9,426 nt of DNA from an uncultured Verrucomicrobia subdivision 3 bacterium (GTDB lineage: Bacteria; Verrucomicrobiota; Verrucomicrobiae; Limisphaerales; CAMLLE01), in assembly GCA_946480555.1 (NCBI GenBank), contig CAMLLE010000081.1, positions 1-9,426 of the forward strand. Direction: 5' to 3'. The notes under the pieces were generated by a model that was not told where the DNA came from, did no database searches, and was given only the letters and a program-made list of their open reading frames with translations. Positions 1 to 5,231 of this stretch are shown here, piece by piece. Each line of letters starts with the position of its first letter. The stretch's first letter is position 1. A program made the translations under genes and the position numbers.

Positions 1-462
1 GTCTTTGTCTTTGTAGGAAAGCCCGTTGATGCTCGAGAAATCGCGTCCTTCGGCAACTTCCTTGCAGGTGTAATCGAATTCCTTGCGACCAACCCAATCG
101 ATCGCCGGCGAGGCTTTCAAAGTTTCGGTCGGCAACACCATCGCGTGCGCGCCAACGAAGCCGATCTTCGTGGAAGGCTTCTGCGCCTTGATTGCTTCGG
201 CGACTTTGCAGTCGTTCTTCAGTGACGGCGTGGACGTGTTGATGATGACGTGATCGAAACCTTTGGCAATTTTCAGGCATTCCTCGACGCCGATGTTGTG
301 CGGCGGGCAGTCGAGCAGCTTGGAGCCGGGAACCAGCGCGGCTGGCTGGGCGAGCCACGTGGGATACCAATAGCTGGTCACTTCGCGCCGCGCCTGATAC
401 CGCGCGCCCGCGCCGCCGTCAAAGCCGTCAAAGCTGGGAGGTGAAAGAAATAATGCGCTCAT
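1..462 (-). CDS. hpnJ: Hopanoid biosynthesis radical SAM protein HpnJ, N-terminal part (runs off left edge)
   Basis: An open frame runs from an ATG at 460-462 to the window edge with no stop, giving 154 residues. The opening, with SPPSFDGFDGGAGARYQARR at residues 7-26 followed by YWYPTWLAQPAALVPGSKLL, is what I recognise as the start of HpnJ. This is a B12-binding-fold radical SAM enzyme that, in the known pathway, contracts the terminal sugar of glucosaminyl-bacteriohopanetetrol to the cyclitol ether. The visible part corresponds to the cobalamin-binding-like Rossmann domain. The CxxxCxxC radical-SAM motif should lie beyond the window and is not seen. The start is 5 bases past the TAA at 468-470 that ends the DUF5615 frame, so the genes are probably co-transcribed. 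No strong Shine-Dalgarno is visible; the start is preceded by AAATTTAATCAGC, the same string found before hpnH. Assignment is from sequence recognition, not a search. Confidence 0.87.
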   Translation of the reverse strand, partial: MSALFLSPPSFDGFDGGAGARYQARREVTSYWYPTWLAQPAALVPGSKLLDCPPHNIGVEECLKIAKGFDHVIINTSTPSLKNDCKVAEAIKAQKPSTKIGFVGAHAMVLPTETLKASPAIDWVGRKEFDYTCKEVAEGRDFSSINGLSYKDKD

Positions 463-475
463 GCTGATTAAATTT
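463..475. repeat. 13-bp direct repeat, copy 1 (before hpnJ)
   Basis: GCTGATTAAATTT occurs here and, identically, at 2490-2502. On the minus strand it reads AAATTTAATCAGC, directly before the hpnJ ATG, and contains the TAA that ends the DUF5615 C-terminal frame. Confidence 0.6.
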
Positions 476-489
476 CCGGTAACTGAATC

Positions 490-795
490 TCAATATAATT
501 GTTCTCGGGTCCCAGCGATTTCAGAGCGGCTGCAATCGCCGGCCCCATGTGCTTCAAAACGTTCCAACTCGGCCGTGGGAAGCTCCACGATGCCGATCCT
601 TCTTCCGACCAAGTTTTGCTGGTAGCGCAGATTGCGGTCAGACGTGACGAAGGCGTCGAACTCTTGTTCTGCAATTCGCAGCAATTCGCCATTCTTTTTG
701 CCACTCCAACCAGATTCGCGCACGGTGGCAACCCAATGCTCAGCCAGGAGCTTGCGCAGTGGATGCGGCACGCATTCGTCCAGAAGCACCCTCAT
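490..795 (-). CDS. DUF5615 PIN-like toxin with apparent C-terminal frameshift
   Basis: The ATG at 793-795 overlaps the stop of the DUF433 gene (ATGA), the usual arrangement for this toxin-antitoxin pair. The unshifted product has 101 residues. It begins MRVLLDECVP and has TSDRNL at 51-56; acidic residues D6, E7, E37 and D53 fit the PIN-like nuclease centre of DUF5615 proteins, which are presumed RNases. After about residue 75 (VELPTA) the family-like sequence moves to the adjacent frame, which reads SWNVLKHMGPAIAAAL and ends IEIQLPEI at a TAA at 468-470. This matches the usual helical C-terminus of the family far better than the unshifted tail. One extra base near 568-575 explains it, and removing it gives about 108 residues over 468-795. 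It could be an inactive allele, a sequencing error or a tolerated tail change. The catalytic core itself is intact. Confidence 0.75.
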   Translation of the reverse strand: MRVLLDECVPHPLRKLLAEHWVATVRESGWSGKKNGELLRIAEQEFDAFVTSDRNLRYQQNLVGRRIGIVELPTAELERFEAHGAGDCSRSEIAGTREQLY

Positions 796-1028
796 GCTGC
801 GTGTTCCAGCACCTTGTAACCAAACTTCAAAACAGCTTCGGCCTGGTCGCGTGTCACGGTCGGAAACCAGTCCAGAAACTCGTCCAGAGTCGCTCCCGAA
901 CTGAGGTTCGACCATAACGCATCCACCGGCACGCGGGTTCCAGCGAAGCAAAGGCGCCCACCGAGAATTTCCGGATCGGATTTGACCGGGAGATTTTTCA
1001 AATCTTCAGGATCAAAATGGATTCGCAT
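792..1028 (-). CDS. DUF433 antitoxin
   Basis: This 78-residue protein carries the DUF433 signature: DPEILGGRLCFAGTRVPVDA at about residues 18-37, then SGATLDEFLDWFP and a closing helix RDQAEAVLKF. DUF433 proteins are small DNA-binding antitoxins with a helix-turn-helix-like fold. They are typically encoded just upstream of a DUF5615 PIN-like toxin, as here, with a 4-base ATGA overlap at 792-795. The antitoxin is expected to neutralise the toxin and autoregulate the pair. The start lies 38 bases after the hpnH stop, so the pair may be read from the hopanoid transcript; I see no separate promoter I would defend. No Shine-Dalgarno precedes the ATG at 1026-1028. Length is normal for the family. 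The position between hpnH and hpnJ is unusual. Confidence 0.85.
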   Translation of the reverse strand: MRIHFDPEDLKNLPVKSDPEILGGRLCFAGTRVPVDALWSNLSSGATLDEFLDWFPTVTRDQAEAVLKFGYKVLEHAA

Positions 1029-1066
1029 GGAGAAACAATACGGCTTCGACGTGACACCGCCAAGGG

Positions 1067-2488
1067 CTACTCGGTCGTGACCTTCTTGGCCTCTTTGATC
1101 TTCGCCAGCAGCTCATCGCGCGCGGAGGTGTCGCCCGTTCCGCAGGAGCCGCCGTTGGAATGGGTGTGTTCTTCTTCCTTTCGGGAGAAGGCGCCACGGG
1201 CGCTGGCCGCCGGATTGATCGCCGCCTTGGCTTCCGCCAGATGGCCTTTGCCAATTGTGACGCCGTTGAACGCGCGTTTGAGGAGTTCAGGCGATTGCGG
1301 AAACGGCTTCGGCTTCGCGCCGAAGTTGTATTTGAAATTCTTCCAGTTGTCGCCGCTTTGGTAATTGGTCCCGAGCGCGCCGCTGGGATCGTATCCACAA
1401 TGCACCATGCAATGCTCGCAACGCGGATCGCGCGCCTTGCCGTTCACCACGCCGTATTTGTTCCAATCGACCTTCGCCAGCATCTCCTGATAGCCGGAGT
1501 AGTGGCCATCGGTCATCAAATAACAGGGCGCTTTCCAGCCGCGGACGTTGTAGGTCGGGATGGCCCACGCGGTGCAGGTCAACTCGCGTTTGCCAGCGAG
1601 GAATTCCTGATACACCGGCGTGCCGAAAATCGTGAACGCCTTGCCCCAATCCAGAATGTTCGCGAACTTCTGCCGCGTCATGTCACGCGTGAGGAAGAAT
1701 TCCTTCGGATCGCGGCCGAGGCGCTTGACCATGTCCTTCTTGGCCGCGTCATAATCGTAGCCGGGCGAAATCGTGTGGCCGTCCACGTTCAGGGAACTGA
1801 GGAACTTGAACATGTCCTCGATTTCCTGAACGTCCGTCTCCTTATAGACCGTGGTGTTCGTCGCGACTTGATAGCCCAAAATCTTCGCCATCTTGATGGC
1901 TTCGACGCATTCCTTGAACACGCCTTCGCGCTCCACGATCAAGTCGTGGGTGTATTCCAAACCGTCCACGTGGACGTTCCAATACATCCATTCGCTGGGA
2001 CGGATGACGACCTTCTTCTTCGCGGCCTCATCGGATTTGCGGATCGCTTCGGCGTCCTTGTCCGTGATCAGCTTTTCGTCGAGCAACTGCTTGAGCGTTG
2101 GCTCAACTTCCGGCGAATAAATCGCGGCGAGGTAATCCTTCATCTTCTTCCGCATGAACATGCCGTTCGTGCAGATGTAAATGACGCGGCCTTGTTCGCG
2201 CAGGCCGGCGATGAGTTCCTCGATCTTTGGATAAATCAGCGGTTCACCGCCGCAGACAGAAACCATCGGTGCATCGCATTCGCGCGCCGCTTCGAGGCAT
2301 TTCTCCAGCGGCACCATGTCCTTGAGCGACGTGGAATACTCGCGGATGCGACCGCAGCCGGTGCAGGTCAGGTTGCAGGTGTGCAAAGGCTCCAATTGCA
2401 GCACCATGGCAAATTTTGGCGTGCGCTTGAGCTTATGTTTAATGATGTGTCCGGCGATTTTCGCCGACAACGCGAAGGGAAATCGCAT
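1067..2488 (-). CDS. hpnH: Adenosyl-hopene transferase HpnH (radical SAM)
   Basis: HpnH joins a 5'-deoxyadenosyl group from SAM to the hopanoid side chain (diploptene), the first step in making extended C35 hopanoids. The 473-residue product has the 4Fe-4S motif CNLTCTGC (C38, C42, C45), the SAM-binding GGEP at 80-83, TNG at 107-109, and WNVHVDGL at 170-177. A C-terminal cysteine set (C305, C322, and CEHCMVHC at 357-364) is typical of this family. Two features are odd. Residues about 121-166 form a charged helical insertion between the TNG strand and the next core strand. The C-terminus extends well past the last cysteine cluster and includes HTHSNGGSCG at 441-450. Usual HpnH proteins are, as I recall, roughly 330-390 residues. 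The gene starts 6 bases after the lipoprotein stop and precedes the DUF433/DUF5615 pair and hpnJ, so an operon is likely. Confidence 0.93.
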   Translation of the reverse strand: MRFPFALSAKIAGHIIKHKLKRTPKFAMVLQLEPLHTCNLTCTGCGRIREYSTSLKDMVPLEKCLEAARECDAPMVSVCGGEPLIYPKIEELIAGLREQGRVIYICTNGMFMRKKMKDYLAAIYSPEVEPTLKQLLDEKLITDKDAEAIRKSDEAAKKKVVIRPSEWMYWNVHVDGLEYTHDLIVEREGVFKECVEAIKMAKILGYQVATNTTVYKETDVQEIEDMFKFLSSLNVDGHTISPGYDYDAAKKDMVKRLGRDPKEFFLTRDMTRQKFANILDWGKAFTIFGTPVYQEFLAGKRELTCTAWAIPTYNVRGWKAPCYLMTDGHYSGYQEMLAKVDWNKYGVVNGKARDPRCEHCMVHCGYDPSGALGTNYQSGDNWKNFKYNFGAKPKPFPQSPELLKRAFNGVTIGKGHLAEAKAAINPAASARGAFSRKEEEHTHSNGGSCGTGDTSARDELLAKIKEAKKVTTE

Positions 2489-2489
2489 A

Positions 2490-2502
2490 GCTGATTAAAT
2501 TT
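2490..2502. repeat. 13-bp direct repeat, copy 2 (before hpnH)
   Basis: This is identical to 463-475. On the minus strand it ends one base before the hpnH ATG and contains the TAA that ends the small lipoprotein. It is either a shared translation-initiation context or a recombination footprint. Confidence 0.6.
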
Positions 2503-2695
2503 GAGCGACAAGTTTGACCGGTTCAGCCTCGGGCAAGGTCGGATCAGAAGGTGGGGGATCGACCTGCATCAGCCCAGGGAGGAAAAAGTCCAGGGGGGAA
2601 ACGGACTTGGACGCATTGATCCCACCGCAACCCACTGCCAGGAGCAGAAGCAGGGAGCAAAGCGCGAGCTGGGTCCATTTGCCGTTTGATCTCAC
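2495..2695 (-). CDS. Small putative lipoprotein heading the hopanoid operon
   Basis: This 66-residue frame starts at GTG (2693-2695). An in-frame TGA lies directly upstream and no ATG precedes the signal sequence, so GTG is the only sensible start. Residues 1-9 are basic and polar, 10-20 are leucine-rich, and AVGC (20-23) resembles a lipobox with C23 as the lipidated residue. The mature part is about 44 residues, with SPLDFFLPGLMQ at 33-44 and a proline-rich, acidic end. I do not recognise a defined family and assign no function. Its stop is 6 bases before hpnH, which argues for co-transcription and perhaps a membrane role linked to hopanoids (inference). A promoter-like sequence lies immediately upstream, leaving almost no leader. 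Confidence 0.68.
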   Translation of the reverse strand: MRSNGKWTQLALCSLLLLLAVGCGGINASKSVSPLDFFLPGLMQVDPPPSDPTLPEAEPVKLVAQI

Positions 2696-2704
2696 TCAGG
2701 CGGC

Positions 2705-2732
2705 AGTATAAGACGGGAAGTGATGTTAGCAA
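2705..2732 (-). promoter_or_regulatory. Possible sigma70-type promoter for the lipoprotein-hpnH operon
   Basis: On the minus strand TTGCTA (2727-2732) and TATACT (2705-2710) are separated by 16 bases. The -10 matches the consensus at five of six positions and the -35 at four of six. Transcription would begin near 2698, almost at the GTG start codon at 2695, so the message would be nearly leaderless. The 120-base gap between the divergent genes (2696-2815) otherwise shows nothing I would call for the plus-strand gene. Confidence 0.3.
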
Positions 2733-2815
2733 CCCCTATTTCGGAAGGCGTTCCACCCATTGCTAGCTGCTTCTACATGAAGAAATTGAACCGAATTGTG
2801 CGTCAAAGGATCAAC

Positions 2816-3601
2816 ATGCGCGCAGTTTGGCTCATCGCCTTCATGATTTCAGCTGCTCCGATCACGGCAGCCGCCGCGACGCCAGCTGGAACGGACTCGG
2901 CCCCGGCCAAACTCACTCCCGCCGCCCGCGCGAAGCAGGTGTTCCTCGAATACCGCAGCCGGTATCAGGCGAACCCCACAAATGCCGAGATGGCCTGGCA
3001 GTTTGCGCGGGCGTGTTTCGATCTTGGGGAGTTCGCGAAGAACGACGCGGAACGCGCCGAGGTGGCCGAAACCGGTATCGAGGTGGCAAAACAACTCGTC
3101 AAACGCCAACCCAACCTGGCTGAGGCTCACTACTACCTTGGAATGAATTTGGGCCAGCTCGCGCGCACCAAAAGCATCGGTGCCTTGCGGTTGGTCGATC
3201 AAATGGAAGTCGAGTTTCAAGCTTCGCGGCGGCTGAAGGAGAAGTTCGATTTCGCCGGATCTGATCGAAATCTCGGCATGCTCTACTTGGAGGCGCCCAC
3301 CATTGGCAGCATCGGCAGCCGGGCCAAAGCCCGTCATCATTTGCGGCGGGCCGTGGAGTTGGAGCCGGATTTTCCGGAAAACCGGCTGGTGCTGGCAGAA
3401 GCGTATGCGCGATGGGGCGACACCGCCGCGGCCGTGCGCGAATTCAAAGCGCTATCGGACCGTTGGAATGAGTATCGGCGGAAGTATGCCGCGGACGATC
3501 GCTGGGCAGTCAGCTGGACCGATTGGAACAAGCGCTTCCAAGCGTTGAAATCGAAGCTGGCTGAGGCAGGACACAAATTGCAGGCGCCACACGAAGGCTG
3601 A
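2816..3601 (+). CDS. Secreted helical TPR-like repeat protein
   Basis: I place the start at the ATG at 2816, giving 261 residues, because AAAGGA (2805-2810) precedes it by 5 bases and the protein then opens with a clean signal peptide: MRAVWLIAFM, an alanine-rich stretch, and likely cleavage near residues 20-24. The frame is open from 2720, and an ATG at 2777 is a weaker alternative. The mature protein is helical with TPR-like units, for example LAEAHYYLGMNLGQL (101-115) and HLRRAVELEPDFPENRLVLA (175-194). The segment LYLEAPTIGSIGSRAKAR (156-173) recalls periplasmic TatT-type proteins associated with TRAP transporters, but I would not name it on that alone. TPR proteins usually hold partner proteins, and the partner here is unknown. 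It is divergent from the hopanoid operon and convergent with ispE, so it is probably transcribed alone. Confidence 0.82.
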   Translation: MRAVWLIAFMISAAPITAAAATPAGTDSAPAKLTPAARAKQVFLEYRSRYQANPTNAEMAWQFARACFDLGEFAKNDAERAEVAETGIEVAKQLVKRQPNLAEAHYYLGMNLGQLARTKSIGALRLVDQMEVEFQASRRLKEKFDFAGSDRNLGMLYLEAPTIGSIGSRAKARHHLRRAVELEPDFPENRLVLAEAYARWGDTAAAVREFKALSDRWNEYRRKYAADDRWAVSWTDWNKRFQALKSKLAEAGHKLQAPHEG

Positions 3602-3602
3602 A

Positions 3603-3629
3603 GCGGGGACTCGATTGCCAAGTCTCCGC
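3603..3629 (+). terminator. Hairpin after the TPR-like gene
   Basis: GCGGGGACT (3603-3611) and AGTCTCCGC (3621-3629) form a 9-bp stem, with one G-U pair in the plus-strand RNA, around a 9-base loop. It starts one base after the TPR gene stop in the 39-base gap before the convergent ispE end. There is no U-tract on either side, so it may be a weak terminator or an RNA end-protecting structure. Confidence 0.4.
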
Positions 3630-3640
3630 GAATCCCTCGT

Positions 3641-4513
3641 TCAGACCTCCACAACTGCGGTCCAATGACTCGGACCGAACTTGCTGCGGAATTTCTCCAG
3701 CAGTTGTTCTGCATCCGTCAGACTTGGTGCGATGGCGAACGTAGTCGAACCGCTGCCGGACATGAGCGTGACAGCGGCGCCATTGGAGCGGAGGAACTCC
3801 TGGAACAGAATCAGGATCGGATACTTGTGCAGCGCGGGAGCTTCCAGCGAGTTGTAGAATTGCTGGCCAGCAGTCGCGAGATCTGAAGTTTGCAGCGCTT
3901 CGATCAGCTTGTTCGCCCGCCCAGGTTTTCCGTTCAGCGCTTCTGGATAGCGCGCCAATGTCTGATACGCCCAAGCCGTTGCAATTCCGAATCCGGGATG
4001 CACCAGCAGGAATGCCGCTCCCTTCATTGCTTTGAACGGTGGCAACGATTCCACCTTCTCCCCGCGACCCGTCGCCAGCGCGGGATTGCTTTGAAGAAAA
4101 AACGGGATGTCCGAACCCAGGCTCGCGGCCGCATCGAACAACTGCTCCGGCCCGAGCGTATTACCATACAGCTCGTTCAACCCAACCAATGTTGTCGCCG
4201 CGTTCCCACTGCCACCGCCGAGTCCAGCGGCCAGCGGCAGTTTCTTTTCCAAGTGAATCTGAACTCCGTCCGCGATTCCGGCTTTGGTGCGGAACGCTTC
4301 CGCCGCCCGATAAACGAGATTCCCGGAATCCGTGGGCAGGGTTGGATCACTGCACGTAAGCCCAATGCCGGTGCCGCCGCGTTTGAACGTGAGGTGGTCG
4401 AACACCCGGACGGGGTGCATCACGGTTTCCAGTTCATGAAAACCATCCGGGCGTTTGCCCAGGATATTAAGCAAAAGGTTGACCTTGCAGGGCGAGGCTT
4501 TGTCGATGGTCAT
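3641..4513 (-). CDS. ispE: 4-diphosphocytidyl-2-C-methyl-D-erythritol kinase IspE
   Basis: IspE phosphorylates CDP-ME with ATP in the cytosolic MEP pathway to isopentenyl diphosphate, the precursor of hopanoids and undecaprenyl lipids. The 290-residue product has normal length and the GHMP-kinase motifs: SPCKVNLLLNILGKRPDGFH (7-26) with K10, the ATP loop LPLAAGLGGGSGNAA (92-106), LGSDIPFF (132-139) with D135 in the place of the catalytic aspartate, and SGSGSTTFA (252-260) near the C-terminus. K10 aligning with the family lysine supports the ATG at 4511-4513. That start has no Shine-Dalgarno. The bases before it are the hairpin and U-tract of an intrinsic terminator, so its leader is odd. The upstream TIGR04073 gene lies in the same direction but beyond that terminator, so ispE must depend on read-through or on a promoter I cannot identify. 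Confidence 0.95.
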   Translation of the reverse strand: MTIDKASPCKVNLLLNILGKRPDGFHELETVMHPVRVFDHLTFKRGGTGIGLTCSDPTLPTDSGNLVYRAAEAFRTKAGIADGVQIHLEKKLPLAAGLGGGSGNAATTLVGLNELYGNTLGPEQLFDAAASLGSDIPFFLQSNPALATGRGEKVESLPPFKAMKGAAFLLVHPGFGIATAWAYQTLARYPEALNGKPGRANKLIEALQTSDLATAGQQFYNSLEAPALHKYPILILFQEFLRSNGAAVTLMSGSGSTTFAIAPSLTDAEQLLEKFRSKFGPSHWTAVVEV

Positions 4514-4514
4514 A

Positions 4515-4545
4515 GAAAAAACGCGCCAACAGACCGTTGGCGCGT
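4515..4545 (-). terminator. Strong intrinsic terminator of the TIGR04073 gene, abutting ispE
   Basis: On the minus strand a perfect 10-bp stem, ACGCGCCAAC and GTTGGCGCGT, encloses the 5-base loop GGTCT and is followed directly by a run of T (4516-4521). It begins 22 bases after the stop of the upstream gene. The plus-strand reading has no U-tract, so it acts on minus-strand transcripts. The T-run ends two bases before the ispE ATG. Confidence 0.85.
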
Positions 4546-4567
4546 GCTTCGGAAAACAGCAGTGCTC

Positions 4568-5008
4568 TCAGCGAGCGTCGAAAATGCGGAAACGGCTTCC
4601 GGGCATGATTGGCGCGATATCGCCGCCGGTGTAGCCGAAATACGTGTCGTTATCGAACATGGAATCCGCGAGCAACGCGGGCTTGTAGTTGTCCGGATAA
4701 ACCGGTCCCGGCGCGAGGTAGTTCGTGAAAATCGGATCGTAAGGCGGCAGCGGCGCGGTCACGATTTCGTAAACACCCAAACCGGTGCGGGCCAGCGTGC
4801 GGTTGACGCCGCGGACGATTCCAAGTGAATAAGCGTCGTCCGGTGATTCAAACAAAGCGGTCTGTTCCATCGTGCGTCGGAACTCGCCGGCGCGGAGAAT
4901 TTCCATGGTATTGGCAATGCCACGGCCCATTTTGCGTTCGACATTCGCGCAACCGGAACCAAGAGCTACCGCAGCGAGAAGAGCGAGGAGGGAGACAGTT
5001 TTTCGCAT
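4568..5008 (-). CDS. Exosortase system-associated protein, TIGR04073 family
   Basis: I choose the ATG at 5006-5008, which gives 146 residues beginning MRKTVSLLALLAAVALGSGC. That is a signal peptide with a possible lipoprotein cysteine at C20. The frame is open upstream to 5047, but that start would put 13 polar residues before the signal. The mature part reads VERKMGRGIANTMEILRAGE (22-41), then RRTMEQTALF, GLGVYEIVTAPLPPYDPIF and a C-terminal GSRFRIFD. I recognise this as the TIGR04073 family, known mainly from Verrucomicrobia-type genomes that carry exosortase/PEP-CTERM systems. Its biochemical role is unknown. It should sit in the periplasm or be anchored to a membrane. It is followed by a strong terminator and separated from tatC by 184 bases, so it is probably its own transcription unit. 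No Shine-Dalgarno is visible. Confidence 0.85.
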   Translation of the reverse strand: MRKTVSLLALLAAVALGSGCANVERKMGRGIANTMEILRAGEFRRTMEQTALFESPDDAYSLGIVRGVNRTLARTGLGVYEIVTAPLPPYDPIFTNYLAPGPVYPDNYKPALLADSMFDNDTYFGYTGGDIAPIMPGSRFRIFDAR

Positions 5009-5048
5009 AGAGTTCGATTCTGTTGCGTCGGAGATTATCGCGATCAAC

Positions 5049-5062
5049 CTCTTTGTAAAGAG
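5049..5062. other. Short palindrome upstream of the TIGR04073 gene
   Basis: CTCTTTGTAAAGAG is a 6+6 inverted repeat with a 2-base centre, about 40 bases upstream of the chosen start codon. It could be an operator, but there is no independent support and short palindromes arise by chance. Confidence 0.2.
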
Positions 5063-5092
5063 AGTTTTGGGTTTGGTCAGGTAGGTATTCCC

Positions 5093-5120
5093 CGCTCAGG
5101 CAAAAGCCGGCTCCTGAGCG
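5093..5120 (-). terminator. Hairpin downstream of tatC
   Basis: CGCTCAGG (5093-5100) and CCTGAGCG (5113-5120) form a perfect 8-bp stem with a 12-base loop. It is about 75 bases beyond the tatC stop in the transcribed direction. No U-tract follows, so a terminator role for the Tol-Tat operon is only plausible. Confidence 0.35.
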
Positions 5121-5151
5121 CCACTTGACCGTTAATTCAGAGAACACCTGG

Positions 5152-5231
5152 CCGTCGTAATCCTCCTCGTCCTCGTCCTCGAAAACGGAATTTCACTCGA
5201 GAACGAGCGACGACGACGAGGACGACGACGG
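5152..5231. repeat. Large imperfect palindrome of TCG/TCC-type triplets spanning the tatC stop
   Basis: The left arm (5152-5181) and the reverse complement of the right arm (5198-5231) share the opening CCGTCGT, then TCCTC, and a closing ten bases that differ at one position, with a four-base difference in length between arms. The 16-base loop (5182-5197) contains the tatC stop codon at 5193-5195. The right arm encodes the last residues of TatC, a run of seven serines followed by LVLE. Both arms are built from near-triplet units. It may be a dispersed palindromic element, and the RNA could also act as a terminator-like stem. Confidence 0.7.

Noticed and set aside
490..951. Longer reading of the toxin frame starting at 951
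   Set aside because: The added 52 residues lie antisense-free but within the DUF433 gene in another frame and have no family match; the ATG at 793-795 gives the exact DUF5615 N-terminus.
1160..2494. Long plus-strand open frame (444 codons) opposite hpnH
   Set aside because: It is the antisense shadow of hpnH, with an arginine/valine-rich composition typical of such frames and no recognisable domain.
3890..4828. Plus-strand open frame (312 codons)
   Set aside because: It crosses the antisense of ispE, the terminator and the TIGR04073 gene, all of which are well supported on the minus strand.
5020..5060. Possible promoter (TTTACA and GATAAT on the minus strand) ahead of the TIGR04073 gene
   Set aside because: The spacing is only 14 bases, too short for a standard sigma70 promoter, and no better -35 lies at 17 bases.
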